Positions 16,519 through 25,059 of a DNA stretch of 64,000 bases are shown piece after piece (position 1 is the stretch's first letter; each line of letters begins with the position of its first letter). The position numbers were made by a program, and so were the translations under genes. The notes below the pieces were generated by a model. The model searched no databases. It had not been told where the DNA came from and worked only from the letters and a program-made list of their open reading frames with translations. The stretch comes from Arthrobacter sp. FW305-BF8 (GTDB lineage: Bacteria; Actinomycetota; Actinomycetes; Actinomycetales; Micrococcaceae): contig NZ_CP084561.1 of NCBI RefSeq assembly GCF_021789315.1, positions 4,712,001-4,776,000 on the forward strand, in the 5' to 3' direction.

Positions 16519-16902
16519 ATGAGCAGCCTTTCCTCGTCCCCCGCCACTGTCCGCGTCGACGCCTGGCTATGGGCGATCCGCGCCTACAAGACCAGGTCCG
16601 CCGCCACCGCCGCGTGCCGTGCCGGGCATGTGCGCATCAACGGCAACCCGGCCAAGGCCTCGCAGTCGCTCGTCCCCGGCGATACCGTGCGCGTCCGGCA
16701 ACCCGGTTATGAGCGCATCCTCGAGGTGCGCCAGCTTATCGCCAAGCGGGTGGGTGCAGAGGCAGCGTCGCACTGTTTCACGGACCACACGCCACCCCGG
16801 CCCGTGGCGCCGGCGCTCGGGCTGCCGCAGCGGGACCGCGGGACCGGCCGGCCCACCAAGAAGGACCGCCGCGAAATGGAACGCCTGCGCGGACCGGGCT
16901 GA
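16519..16902 (+). CDS. S4-domain RNA-binding protein (Hsp15-like)
   Basis: 127 residues from ATG 16519. The S4 fold runs from about 10 to 75: 'RVDAWLWAIRAYKTRSAA', 'CRAGHVRINGNPAKAS' and 'LVPGDTVRVRQ'. The C-terminal tail is basic and Pro-rich. Hsp15 relatives bind stalled 50S subunits carrying nascent-chain tRNA and help recycle them. A TATACT -10 hexamer at 16502-16507 lies 11 bases before the ATG, so the transcript would have almost no leader; no ribosome site is seen. The gene's end runs into a 16-bp tandem repeat. Confidence 0.87.
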   Translation: MSSLSSSPATVRVDAWLWAIRAYKTRSAATAACRAGHVRINGNPAKASQSLVPGDTVRVRQPGYERILEVRQLIAKRVGAEAASHCFTDHTPPRPVAPALGLPQRDRGTGRPTKKDRREMERLRGPG

Positions 16903-16960
16903 CAGCGGCTTGGGCTGACAGCGGCTTGGGCTGCCAGCGGACTCGGCTGACAGCGCCTCA
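16897..16960. repeat. 16-bp tandem repeat filling a convergent gap
   Basis: Four units of GGCTGACAGCGGCTTG: 16897-16912 and 16913-16928 are identical, 16929-16944 and 16945-16960 are degenerate. It begins over the stop codon of the S4 gene (16900-16902) and ends over the stop of the reductase gene (16958-16960). Confidence 0.9.
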
Positions 16961-17608
16961 GTCCTTAACCTGCTCCCGGCCTTCCCGCACCTCGAACTCC
17001 CCTACCTCCAGGTCGGCGGCGCCAAAGGCGGCGGGCAGGAGGGTCAGGTGGACGGCACCTGACGACGTCGCTTTACTCCCGGCCAGGGTGAAGGCCGACG
17101 GCGTGACGCCGGGTTCGAAAAGCCGCTTGCCCTGGCCCAAGACCACAGGGAAGATGATCAGCCGGTACTCGTCCACCAGGCCGGCGTCGTGCAGGGCCCG
17201 GACCAGCCGGTAGCTGCCGTGAACCTGGAGCTCCCGGCCCGGGCCCGCTTTGAGGTCATCCACGGCTTCGAGGAAGTTCGCGGGAAGGATGGAGGTGTTG
17301 TTCCAGGTCGCTTCGGTCAGCGTTGAGGACACCACGTACTTGGGGAGGCTGTTGAGCGCCGTGGCTACGGCGTCGCCCGGGTCCGTGACCTGCTCCCAGT
17401 AGGGCTGGAACATCTGGTAGGTGGTGCGGCCGAGCAGAATCGCATCCGCTTCGGCGAACCACCCGTTCACGATCCTGCCCATGTCCTCGTCGAACAGCGG
17501 CACCAGCCAGCCGCCGAATTCGAAGCCGCCGCTGGTGTCCTCGTCCCGGCCGCCCGGGCCCTGCATGACGCCGTCGAGGCTCACGAAGGTGTGAACGGTG
17601 AGTTTCAT
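16958..17608 (-). CDS. Dihydrofolate reductase family protein (RibD C-terminal-like)
   Basis: 216 residues. 'MKLTVHTFVSLDGVMQGPGGRDED' is the typical opening of the RibD-C/YyaP group. 'ADAILLGRTTYQMFQPYW', 'PKYVVSSTL', 'LQVHGSYRLVRALHDAGLVDEYRLIIFPVVLGQGKRLF' (family pattern) show the NADPH-binding Rossmann-like DHFR fold. True folate reductase catalytic residues are not evident, so the substrate is unknown. Its ATG overlaps the stop of the DUF4389 gene (17605-17608), indicating translational coupling in a three-gene minus-strand operon with 19317-19928. Confidence 0.87.
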   Translation of the reverse strand: MKLTVHTFVSLDGVMQGPGGRDEDTSGGFEFGGWLVPLFDEDMGRIVNGWFAEADAILLGRTTYQMFQPYWEQVTDPGDAVATALNSLPKYVVSSTLTEATWNNTSILPANFLEAVDDLKAGPGRELQVHGSYRLVRALHDAGLVDEYRLIIFPVVLGQGKRLFEPGVTPSAFTLAGSKATSSGAVHLTLLPAAFGAADLEVGEFEVREGREQVKD

Positions 17609-19320
17609 GACGGCCCTCTTGGCGGAGTGGTTTGCGGACTCGCCACCGGGCGTTCCCCGGGATCGGCAGGGCCCATGTCGAGCCGGAACGGAGGATACTC
17701 GTCCCGCATCAGGGCCACGTAAGCCGCAACGCGGTAAACCCAGCGGTTGAGGCCGATCAGCAGGTCGAACAGGGTCCGGAGGTACCTGCCGGTGAACAGC
17801 AGAATGACGCCGGCGATGAAGGCCAGGAGCGTGAGCAGGGAGACCGCGCTGCCTGCCGTGTAGCGGCCGGCGCCGCCGGCAAAGTCGTCATCCGACGACG
17901 CCACCCAGGTACGCGTGGATCCCGCCAGCACACCCACAATCAGGAGGTGCGGAATGGCGAGCAGCCAGGACTTCACCAGCACCAGGCCGCGCGAGAGGTG
18001 GTCCGGATAGTCGACGTCAAAGTCGGCCGGGTAGTCGGTGCGGGCTAGGGTGAAGGGCGGGTAGCGGTCCGTTCCGATCGCCGTGAAGGCGTAGAAGGAC
18101 ACCCGCCAGCTCCAGCGCAGCACGCCCACGTTGAAATTGAACAGCGAATGCGGGTAGCGGGCGGTAAACAGGATCGCGAACCACGCCACGATGCTGGTGA
18201 TGATCAGTGCGAACCAGAGGAAGAACAGGACGATCAGGTGCGGGATGGCCAGGAACCATTTGACCAGCCACATCCACCGGGACAGGGCCGGGTCGATGTG
18301 TCCGGTCAGGCGGGCCGGGTACCTCGGGTTCTCAAACTGGTCGACGACGGCGGGCGGCGGCGGTGCGCCCGCCCCGCCAGCTGGGGCGGGATAACCGGGT
18401 GCCGGGTAGCCGGCGGCCGGGTAAGCAGCTGCCGGGTACGGTCCCGGCTGCATGCCGGGAGGACCAGCGCTGCCACCTGCACTTCCGTCCGGCACGGCAG
18501 AACTGGCGAGCGGCCCGGTGGCACCGGCAGCGGCGGGAGGCCCCGCCGTCGGGTTTTCCACCGGTGGAGTATGCCCCGCCAGGGGATGGCCGGCGGGATA
18601 CTGGCCGGGCGGATACTGGCCGGGGGGAAGATGCGGTGGCGGCCCGTGCCGTCCGAGTCCCATCGCCCCTGCAACGATCAGCGGCACTCCGATGGCCAGC
18701 AGCACGATCCCGGCAATGAGCAGCCACAGGAACAGAGGCCACAGCAGGTCGGAGCGGACGCCGGCCTGCAGATCCACGGAAACCGGGGCGGTGGCGTCGG
18801 CGTTCATGACCACCACGGTCCAGCTGCCGGGAAGGATGTTCCACTTGAGTTCCTGCGTGCCGGTGCCCTCGGCGGATGTGACCCAGAAATTTTGGGCACC
18901 GGGGCGGGCAGGGGTCCGCGTTCCCGGCACTTCGGTGTAATCGACCCTAAAGGGCCGTAGATTCAGCTCGCGGATCTCGGAACGCTTGACTCCCTCGAGA
19001 TAACGCGCCGCGTCCTGCTGCGGTGCGATGCCAATGAAGATCCCCTGGCCCGGGCTGGCCGCCGATCCGCGGAGCAGGACGCTGCCGGCCGTTTGAGACG
19101 GAATGACGTCCGGGAGCCTGCCCCTGACCATGACGTCCAGCCCCGCCGTGGTGATGGCGGAGGACGCGGCGTCGAACCGGTGCGATTGAGTGGTGAAGTA
19201 TCCTTCGTCGCGCTGCTGGAAGTTGAGCCAGCCCACCCCGGCTGCGCCTGCCAGCAGCCCCAGTCCGAGGAGCGCGGCGAGTGTACCGAGGACGAGCATC
19301 ACCATGCGGCCAGGTTTCAC
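17605..19320 (-). CDS. DUF4389 domain membrane protein (two DUF4389 copies)
   Basis: 571 residues. An N-terminal helix (about 5-30) is followed by an extracytoplasmic domain of about 150 residues, a second membrane helix pair (about 195-220), then a 110-residue Pro/Gly/Ala linker rich in 'PPGQYPAG'/'YPAAGYPAPG'. Two DUF4389 units follow: 'WLVKWFLAIPHLIVLFFLW...TARYPHSLFNFNVGVLRW' and 'LVKSWLLAIPHLLIVGV...TGRYLRTLFDLLIGLNRW'. DUF4389 has no assigned role. The GTG start shares its bases with the TGA of the upstream gene (GTGA), with AAGGAA as ribosome site, so the two are translationally coupled. Confidence 0.88.
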   Translation of the reverse strand: MKPGRMVMLVLGTLAALLGLGLLAGAAGVGWLNFQQRDEGYFTTQSHRFDAASSAITTAGLDVMVRGRLPDVIPSQTAGSVLLRGSAASPGQGIFIGIAPQQDAARYLEGVKRSEIRELNLRPFRVDYTEVPGTRTPARPGAQNFWVTSAEGTGTQELKWNILPGSWTVVVMNADATAPVSVDLQAGVRSDLLWPLFLWLLIAGIVLLAIGVPLIVAGAMGLGRHGPPPHLPPGQYPPGQYPAGHPLAGHTPPVENPTAGPPAAAGATGPLASSAVPDGSAGGSAGPPGMQPGPYPAAAYPAAGYPAPGYPAPAGGAGAPPPPAVVDQFENPRYPARLTGHIDPALSRWMWLVKWFLAIPHLIVLFFLWFALIITSIVAWFAILFTARYPHSLFNFNVGVLRWSWRVSFYAFTAIGTDRYPPFTLARTDYPADFDVDYPDHLSRGLVLVKSWLLAIPHLLIVGVLAGSTRTWVASSDDDFAGGAGRYTAGSAVSLLTLLAFIAGVILLFTGRYLRTLFDLLIGLNRWVYRVAAYVALMRDEYPPFRLDMGPADPGERPVASPQTTPPRGPS

Positions 19321-19928
19321 GCCGGTTCCTTATCTCGCGCCCGGCGGCGAAGTGCCACCCGTGGTTGGTCAGGGCTGGGTTGGACAGTACCCGCTTCCAC
19401 GGCAGTTGCTTGGACCTCGTTTGCCCGGGCGGTGCGTGATCGGGCGGTGGATGGTTCGACTTTGCGTTCCTGGGTTCTGCCCGCCTTGTCTTTGTGCTTA
19501 CCGTCCGGGTGCTTGTGGTCACCGTGTTGATGGTCGGGGTGCTTGCCGTCAGGGTGCTTGCCGTCAGGGTGCTTGTGGTCGCCGCGCCCGTGAGTGAACG
19601 AAGGGTGCGCGTGGATGCCCGGCCGGGGGTCCAGAATGCTGAGCCGGCACGGTTTCTCGGAGGTGCCTTCGCCGCTGAGTTGGGTGAGATGCGCTGGATC
19701 ATGAAGCGCGGTGATGGTGTCCAGGGCGGCACGTGCCATCGACAGGTCCAATACGATTTCCTTGCCCGGCATCAGGGTCCTGGCACGCCGCGCAACAACA
19801 TAAAGCGCCCGTATGTTGGCTGGCGTCAGGGTTCCGCGGACCTCGATGCAGGCGCGCTCCATGTTCGCATCGATGCGGACCATGACCTTGAGGCGGTGAT
19901 GACTTGCAGCGATGTCCACGCCGCTCAC
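19317..19928 (-). CDS. STAS-like protein with His/Lys/Asp-rich repeat tail
   Basis: 203 residues from GTG 19928 (AAAGGGAC upstream). Residues about 10-90 ('LKVMVRIDANMERACIEVRG', 'TPANIRALYVVARRARTLMPG', 'EIVLDLSMARAALDT') look like an anti-sigma-antagonist/STAS fold, although the usual phosphorylated Ser is not clear. Residues about 115-150 are repeats of 'HPDGK'/'GDHKH', a possible metal-binding tract. The last 50 residues are basic and low-complexity. Its stop is embedded in the start of the DUF4389 gene, which supports it as a real gene despite the odd composition. Function unknown. Confidence 0.65.
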   Translation of the reverse strand: MSGVDIAASHHRLKVMVRIDANMERACIEVRGTLTPANIRALYVVARRARTLMPGKEIVLDLSMARAALDTITALHDPAHLTQLSGEGTSEKPCRLSILDPRPGIHAHPSFTHGRGDHKHPDGKHPDGKHPDHQHGDHKHPDGKHKDKAGRTQERKVEPSTARSRTARANEVQATAVEAGTVQPSPDQPRVALRRRARDKEPA

Positions 19929-20169
19929 GTCCCTTTGGCCGGCAGTCGCTGCCCAAGTTGGCCCGGCCGGAACGCATCAAGGGACCGGATATTAAAGTTC
20001 ATGTGGCCTACGCCTCCCCGACTTCGTTGTCGGAACTGTGTAACGTCCAGAATGCACCCTGTTGCCAGCACAGGGAAGAGGCGTTCACTGGAGCCCTGCC
20101 TGTGCAGGTCACCGAAACAGCGGTGCGGCGCAGATTGGTGCTGACGCGCTACCCGCCTAGCCTGTTCCT

Positions 20170-21717
20170 ATGCCTTCCAGCCAGGACCGCCCAGCAGGAT
20201 ACGACCCAGCGGCCCAAGGCACCACGTCACAGGACCTGCTGCTCGCGTCCGTGAGGCTGCCCGGTGACAAGGAGTGCTCCGACCTCCATATCCGCAACGG
20301 CCGGGTGTCCGCAATCACCGCAGCGGGGGTACGCCCCGGAGGTTTCAGCGGAGCGGATGCCCAGGTGCTGGATCTCGAGGGACGCTTCGTCATCCCCGGA
20401 CTGTGGGACGAGCACATCCACATGACGCAGTGGGCCCTGGCCGCCAACCGGGTCGACCTGTCCGGTGCCGCTTCGGCGAGCGCCGCCGTCGAGCTTGTCC
20501 GGAAGCAGATTACCGCGGCGGACCCCGGAGCCGAACCGGCCAGTACTCTGGTGGGCGCCGGCTTCCGCGACGCCATTTGGGATGACGCCCCGAGCGCCCA
20601 AATGCTCGACGACGCCACCCGGGGAGTGCCCACCGCCCTGGTCAGCCATGACCTGCACTGTGTCTGGCTGAATTCGGTGGCCGCGCGGCGGTTCGGAGTT
20701 CAGCTCCCGCCAGACGGCCTGCTCCGTGAGGAACCGGCGTTCGCCCTCACGCGCGAACTCGGAAGGCTGCCCGACGACGTTGTGGACGGCTGGGTCGGCA
20801 CGGCAGGCCGGGAAGCCGCCGGCCGCGGTGTTGTGGGCGTGGTGGACCTGGAGATGACGTGGAACCGCGACGTCTGGCTGCGCCGGATCGGCGGCGGATT
20901 CCACTCGTTGCGCATTGACGCGGGGGTGTACCCGGAGGATCTGGAGCGGGCCGCTGCTGCCGGGATGCGGACGGGACAAATGGCCGACGGCGGTGCTGGC
21001 CTTCTGCGGGTAGGTCCGCTGAAGGTGCTCATCGACGGCTCCCTTAACACGCGTACCGCCTTTTGTGTTGCCCCGTACCCGCACGGCGGGCACGGGATCC
21101 TGACGGTGAGCGAACCCGAACTGGTTACCCTGCTCGCCAGGGCCCGGGAGACGGGCTTCGTTCCGGCAGTCCATGCCATTGGTGACGGCGCCAACAAGGT
21201 TGCGCTGGATGCTTTCGCCGAAGTTGGGATCGGCGGCCGGATCGAGCACGCCCAGTTTGTACGGCAGGAGGACTTCGCCCGGTTCGGCGAGCTTGGCTTG
21301 ACGGCCAGCGTCCAGCCCGCCCACGCGCTCGATGACCGCGACGCCGCTGACACCAACTGGGCCGGCCGCACGGACCGGGCCTTCCCGCTGCGCTCGCTGC
21401 TGGACGGCGGGGCGCGGCTGGCACTCGGTTCCGATGCACCGGTGGCGGCCCTGGACCCGTGGCTGGCGATGTCCGCCGCGACCGTGCGCGCACGTGCAGA
21501 CGGACGCGGCCCATGGCACCCGGAGCAGGCCCTGACCCGCGAGGAAGCGCTGCTCGCCTCAACGCGTGGGCGCGGCCGGATCCGGGCCGGGGATATGGCA
21601 GATGTTGCCGTGCTGGAGGCTGATCCCCTTGCCGTATCCGATGCCTTGTTCGCCGCAATGCCCGTCGCCGCAACGCTCGTGGCCGGCCGGTTCACGTTCC
21701 GGGGCCCAGGGGTTTAG
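20170..21717 (+). CDS. Amidohydrolase family protein (YtcJ-like)
   Basis: 515 residues. 'VLDLEGRFVIPGLWDEHIHM' carries the N-terminal metal-binding H-x-H of the amidohydrolase superfamily. 'VPAVHAIGDGANKVALDAF' and 'GRIEHAQFVRQED' give the later His ligands. 'LALGSDAPVAALDPW' holds the catalytic Asp. 'GDMADVAVLEADPL' is the C-terminal composite-sandwich strand. This ordering is that of YtcJ/amidohydrolase 3 (N-substituted formamide deformylase-like). No signal peptide. The substrate cannot be inferred. It stands alone between two divergent/tandem units. Confidence 0.88.
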   Translation: MPSSQDRPAGYDPAAQGTTSQDLLLASVRLPGDKECSDLHIRNGRVSAITAAGVRPGGFSGADAQVLDLEGRFVIPGLWDEHIHMTQWALAANRVDLSGAASASAAVELVRKQITAADPGAEPASTLVGAGFRDAIWDDAPSAQMLDDATRGVPTALVSHDLHCVWLNSVAARRFGVQLPPDGLLREEPAFALTRELGRLPDDVVDGWVGTAGREAAGRGVVGVVDLEMTWNRDVWLRRIGGGFHSLRIDAGVYPEDLERAAAAGMRTGQMADGGAGLLRVGPLKVLIDGSLNTRTAFCVAPYPHGGHGILTVSEPELVTLLARARETGFVPAVHAIGDGANKVALDAFAEVGIGGRIEHAQFVRQEDFARFGELGLTASVQPAHALDDRDAADTNWAGRTDRAFPLRSLLDGGARLALGSDAPVAALDPWLAMSAATVRARADGRGPWHPEQALTREEALLASTRGRGRIRAGDMADVAVLEADPLAVSDALFAAMPVAATLVAGRFTFRGPGV

Positions 21718-21824
21718 GAGTCCTGCCGGGCCGGCGGAAACTCCCCCACCCACCCTTACCGTCAAAAGCGTAGAGTGGCCTAAGACGCCTGATTCTTGGA
21801 CGCCATGCAGCTAAGGGAGAAATC

Positions 21825-22442
21825 GTGACGATTGACTGGGACGAAAAGAAAGCCCTGCTACAGGAACCGAACATCGCAGCAGTGACGCAACTGTGCGATG
21901 AACTTATGGAGAAGAAGCCGGGATCGACCGTTCCTTATATCGACCCCGTCCATGACGAGGACGAATGCCGGATTGTCAGCCTCCAGGTCAGCCCGGGCAA
22001 GGGAACCGAATCCGGTTTCGTGTCCCATTTCAACGACGACGAGGCCGCCCGGCGGGCCACCCAGATCTACGAGCTCGCCGAACTGGATCCGCGCTACGTC
22101 ATGCCGTGGAACGCCTACCCCTGGGTGCGCGACCCGGACATGCCCTCGGCCCTCAGCATCCAGGAGAAGACCGACGGCCTGCGCCCCTTCCGGCAGTTCA
22201 TGAAGATCAACAGGCGCGTCTCGGCCATCATTGCCCACGGGACCGACGCCGCCACCTTCCTGACGCTCTTCGAGAAGACCTACCATTCCTCACTTAAGAA
22301 CAACGGCATCAAAATCTACAAGGCCAGCGCGCTCGGCGGGCGGGCCTTTGCTGTTTCCGAGGCCAAGCAGGAAGAACTCCTGACCAAGAGCGTGGACGTC
22401 TACAAGGACGCCATGCAGCGCGCGGGCATCCAGCACCTTTAG
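21825..22442 (+). CDS. Uracil-DNA glycosylase superfamily protein
   Basis: 205 residues from GTG 21825 (AAGGGAGAAATC upstream). 'VPYIDPVHDEDECRIVSLQ', 'SPGKGTESGFVSHFNDDEAARR' and 'YVMPWNAYPWVRD' follow the order of UDG-superfamily proteins: motif 1 with the Pro-Gly loop, then Asn-rich 'WNxxPW' in the hydrophobic strand. Downstream 'SAIIAHGTDAATFLTLFEK' fits the usual 'G..A...' strand. The canonical Asp of motif A is not obvious, so catalysis is uncertain. It could act on modified bases or be a degenerate member. The next gene follows within 7 bases. Confidence 0.6.
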   Translation: MTIDWDEKKALLQEPNIAAVTQLCDELMEKKPGSTVPYIDPVHDEDECRIVSLQVSPGKGTESGFVSHFNDDEAARRATQIYELAELDPRYVMPWNAYPWVRDPDMPSALSIQEKTDGLRPFRQFMKINRRVSAIIAHGTDAATFLTLFEKTYHSSLKNNGIKIYKASALGGRAFAVSEAKQEELLTKSVDVYKDAMQRAGIQHL

Positions 22443-22448
22443 CTCCCG

Positions 22449-23441
22449 GTGTCCGGCTCGGTCAGACACGTGCTCGACTGGCTGCTCGATTCCGACCCCT
22501 CGATCCGCTGGCAGGTCCTGCGCGACCTGACGGAGGCGCCTGCCGACGAGGTCCGCGCCGAACGTGTCCGGGTGGCCGTGGAGGGCTGGGGCGCGCGCCT
22601 GCTCGCCCTGCAGGGCGACGACGGCCAGTGGGACGGCGGCACCTTTTTCCCGGTGCCGTATGACGGCTCCGAGGCTGGCCAGCCGTGGACCGCCACCACC
22701 TACAGCCTGCTGCTCCTGCGCGACCTCGGCCTCGATCCGGGCAGCGAAGAGGCCCGCGCGGCGGTGCGGAAAGTCCGGGAGAACAGCCGCTGGGAGGAAG
22801 GCGGCCAGCCGTTCTTCGACGGCGAGGTGGAGCCCTGCATCAACGGCAAGGCCGTGGCGCTCGGAGCCTACTTCGGTGAGAACGTCGACGGGATCGTCCG
22901 GCGGCTCCTCGGCGAACAGCTCGACGACGGCGGCTGGAACTGCGAGGCGGAGCGGGGGTCGGTGCGCTCGTCTTTCGCCACCACCATCAACGTGCTGGAG
23001 GGGCTGCTGGAACACGAGCGGGCCACCGGCGGAACCGCGGAATCGGTTGCTGCGCGGAAGCGGGGCGAGGAGTACCTGCTGGAACGCGCGCTGCTCCGGC
23101 GCAAGAGCACCGGGGAGCTGGTGGACCCGCACTGGCTGCAGTTTTCCTACCCGACCCGCTGGTTCTACGACGCGCTCCGCGGCCTTGACTATTTCCGGGA
23201 CTCGTACTCCCGGGGCACGGGCGAAGCGCCGGACAGCCGCCTTGCCGAGGCCGCCGGCCTGCTCCGCTCAAAACGGCAGCCCGACGGGACCTGGCTGCTA
23301 GAGAACACGCACCCCGGCCGCATCCACTTCGCCATGGAGGACGGCGACGGGCGGCCCAGCCGCTGGAACACGCTTCGGGCCCTGCGCGTGCTGAGCTGGT
23401 ACGACGGCTTTACCCCTCCAGCAGCCTCCGCCGGTGCTTGA
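22449..23441 (+). CDS. Terpenoid-cyclase/prenyltransferase-fold (squalene cyclase-like) protein
   Basis: 330 residues from GTG 22449, 6 bases after the previous stop. Repeated alpha-helical pairs of the alpha6/alpha6 barrel type are visible: 'LLALQGDDGQWDGG', 'LLGEQLDDGGWNCEAE', 'LRSKRQPDGTWLLE', each with the Q-x3-DG-x-W pattern (QW-like motif). The DxDD acid of true squalene cyclases is absent, so it is probably not a terpene cyclase. Related proteins in actinobacteria are uncharacterised. The C-terminal 32 bases overlap the end of hipA on the other strand. Confidence 0.75.
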   Translation: MSGSVRHVLDWLLDSDPSIRWQVLRDLTEAPADEVRAERVRVAVEGWGARLLALQGDDGQWDGGTFFPVPYDGSEAGQPWTATTYSLLLLRDLGLDPGSEEARAAVRKVRENSRWEEGGQPFFDGEVEPCINGKAVALGAYFGENVDGIVRRLLGEQLDDGGWNCEAERGSVRSSFATTINVLEGLLEHERATGGTAESVAARKRGEEYLLERALLRRKSTGELVDPHWLQFSYPTRWFYDALRGLDYFRDSYSRGTGEAPDSRLAEAAGLLRSKRQPDGTWLLENTHPGRIHFAMEDGDGRPSRWNTLRALRVLSWYDGFTPPAASAGA

Positions 23442-24705
23442 GCTCCTTGACCCACGCCCTGGTGACCATGTCCGGAAAAGGCGAGACGCCGCCGTCGTCC
23501 GTTCGAGCGGCGGCCGTTGCTGCGGTGGCCGTTGCTGTGACCGCCGTTGAAGCGAAGGCCGTCCCGGCCTCCAGATCAGCCAGCAGCGGGCCGGCCGCCT
23601 TCAGCGCCAGATCCACCGCCTGCACCGCCGTGCGCTCGGGCAGGCCCAGTCCCGTGGCCCAGGCGAGGAAGTGCTTCCGCGAGATGCCGCTGCGCTTGCC
23701 GCCGAGCGTCAGGGCGAGCGTCTTGTCGCCGTAGACCACTGTGGAGGGGATGTCGTAGACGGGCGCAATGGACCATTCCCCGTGCGGCTGCTGAACCATG
23801 GACACGTTCTTCGCATGCAGGTCGCCGTTGCCGCTGAGCAGGGCGAAGGCGGCCTGGATGGCGAGGTTCCGGAGCGCCGGCAGCGGTGCCGAGCAGTAAT
23901 CGGCGAGTGCATGGCACACCGTTCCGAACCCCACGTTGTACTTGTCCGCCGGGTACAGCTTCAGTACCTGCGCGCCGTCCTCGACGGCGAGTCGCTGCAC
24001 CGGGTCCGGGCCGCCGGGCGCGCCCGCCGCCGTACCGGCTTCCAGGGGCACCCGGTCGAACCGCTCCACCAGCAGCCCCGGCCTGCCGGCGACGTCACGC
24101 ATGAGCTGCACCCGGCTCAGCGGAATCCGCAGCTTCGCCGCGTAACGGAACATGATGAACTCGTTCTGCACCACGTGCGGGAATTCCGGGGCGTTGAGCT
24201 TGAGGATAAACCGGCGTCCCGCGCTGGCCACAGGCGTAGAGATCATTCCGGCGGAGAGCTTGTCCTGCACACCGGCGAGCGCCACGGGGTCGATCAGTCC
24301 TGAGTCGCCCAACAGTTCGTCGAAGTCTACGGGCCTGCGCGGGTCCACCTCGACGGCGTGCTCCTCCGGGTCCAGCGGCTCGCCGTGGCCCACGATCTGC
24401 ACGTCACCCACCGGGTTGCCGCCGGCGGCGATGAGCAGCGAGAGGTCATCGTCCGCGCTGGTCTTGATGGATCGGCGCAGAGCGTTCAGCCGCCGGCCCT
24501 CCGGGAGCAGCCCGGTGAAGTACGGCGGCGCGGCCCCGGCTCCGGAGAGCACAGGTGCCGGTGACAGCGGAAGGGAACTGGCGACGGCGGGGCGGCCGCT
24601 TTGCAGGTATGCGGGCAGATAGCTGAACCTGGTTCCGCCGTCGTGCCGTTCCAGCCGGGCGGCCAGAACGCCCTGCTTGTAGATGTCAGCGATGCGGTGC
24701 CTCAC
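23410..24705 (-). CDS. hipA: HipA family toxin kinase
   Basis: 431 residues. The HipA N-terminal subdomain ('YFTGLLPEGRRLNALRRSIK'), the Gly-rich loop 'AGVQDKLSAGM', 'RRFILKLNAPEFPHVVQNEF' (ATP-binding Lys), 'GNGDLHAKNVSM' with D295 (catalytic base) and 'APVYDIPST' with D318 (metal ligand) are all present. An intact kinase is therefore expected. HipA kinases phosphorylate aminoacyl-tRNA synthetases such as GltX and slow growth. The C-terminus carries an unusual Ala/Thr-rich stretch (about residues 385-405). The GTG start overlaps the stop of hipB. Its end overlaps the squalene-cyclase-like gene by 32 bases. Confidence 0.92.
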   Translation of the reverse strand: MRHRIADIYKQGVLAARLERHDGGTRFSYLPAYLQSGRPAVASSLPLSPAPVLSGAGAAPPYFTGLLPEGRRLNALRRSIKTSADDDLSLLIAAGGNPVGDVQIVGHGEPLDPEEHAVEVDPRRPVDFDELLGDSGLIDPVALAGVQDKLSAGMISTPVASAGRRFILKLNAPEFPHVVQNEFIMFRYAAKLRIPLSRVQLMRDVAGRPGLLVERFDRVPLEAGTAAGAPGGPDPVQRLAVEDGAQVLKLYPADKYNVGFGTVCHALADYCSAPLPALRNLAIQAAFALLSGNGDLHAKNVSMVQQPHGEWSIAPVYDIPSTVVYGDKTLALTLGGKRSGISRKHFLAWATGLGLPERTAVQAVDLALKAAGPLLADLEAGTAFASTAVTATATAATAAARTDDGGVSPFPDMVTRAWVKELKHRRRLLEG

Positions 24706-25040
24706 GGCCGGTCCTCCCGTGCGCTGGGCTCGCTGCCTTCCAGCGGGGCCGCCGACGGCGGTCCGTGCGGGGGCGGTTGTGTCACCGGCAGCTCCGACGG
24801 CTGGGTCACCAGCGCGTGGGCGGCGGCGCTGGTCCGGGTGCCGAGCTCCAGCTCAAGCCCGAGCGTTTCCAGCAAGGCCAGCAGGGTGTCCAGCCGGAGG
24901 CTCGGCTTGCCCTGCTCGACGAAGCGGACGAAGCGTTCGGAGACTCCTGCCATATCGGCGAGGTCCTGCTGGCTCAGGCGGAGGTCAGCGCGCCGGGCGC
25001 GGACGGCCGCGGCGAGCTGCGTGGTAAAGCGGTGAGCCAC
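24702..25040 (-). CDS. hipB: HipB antitoxin / Xre-type repressor
   Basis: 112 residues from GTG 25040 with AAGGAGG four bases upstream. A Cro/C1 helix-turn-helix spans about 10-65 ('LSQQDLADMAGVSERFVRFVEQG'). A Pro/Ser-rich tail of 45 residues is probably flexible. HipB neutralises HipA and represses the operon. The likely operators are the two GGAACGATCGT boxes at 25060-25145. The stop overlaps the hipA start (GTGA). The partner lies immediately downstream as expected for a type II module. Confidence 0.9.
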   Translation of the reverse strand: MAHRFTTQLAAAVRARRADLRLSQQDLADMAGVSERFVRFVEQGKPSLRLDTLLALLETLGLELELGTRTSAAAHALVTQPSELPVTQPPPHGPPSAAPLEGSEPSAREDRP

Positions 25041-25059
25041 CGCGCCTCCTTTTTGGTTA

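Noticed and set aside
16958..17608. True folate-pathway dihydrofolate reductase
   Set aside because: The sequence belongs to the RibD C-terminal/YyaP branch and lacks the recognisable folate active-site pattern.
22449..23441. Functional squalene-hopene cyclase
   Set aside because: QW-like repeats are present but the catalytic DxDD motif is absent and the protein is half the usual length.
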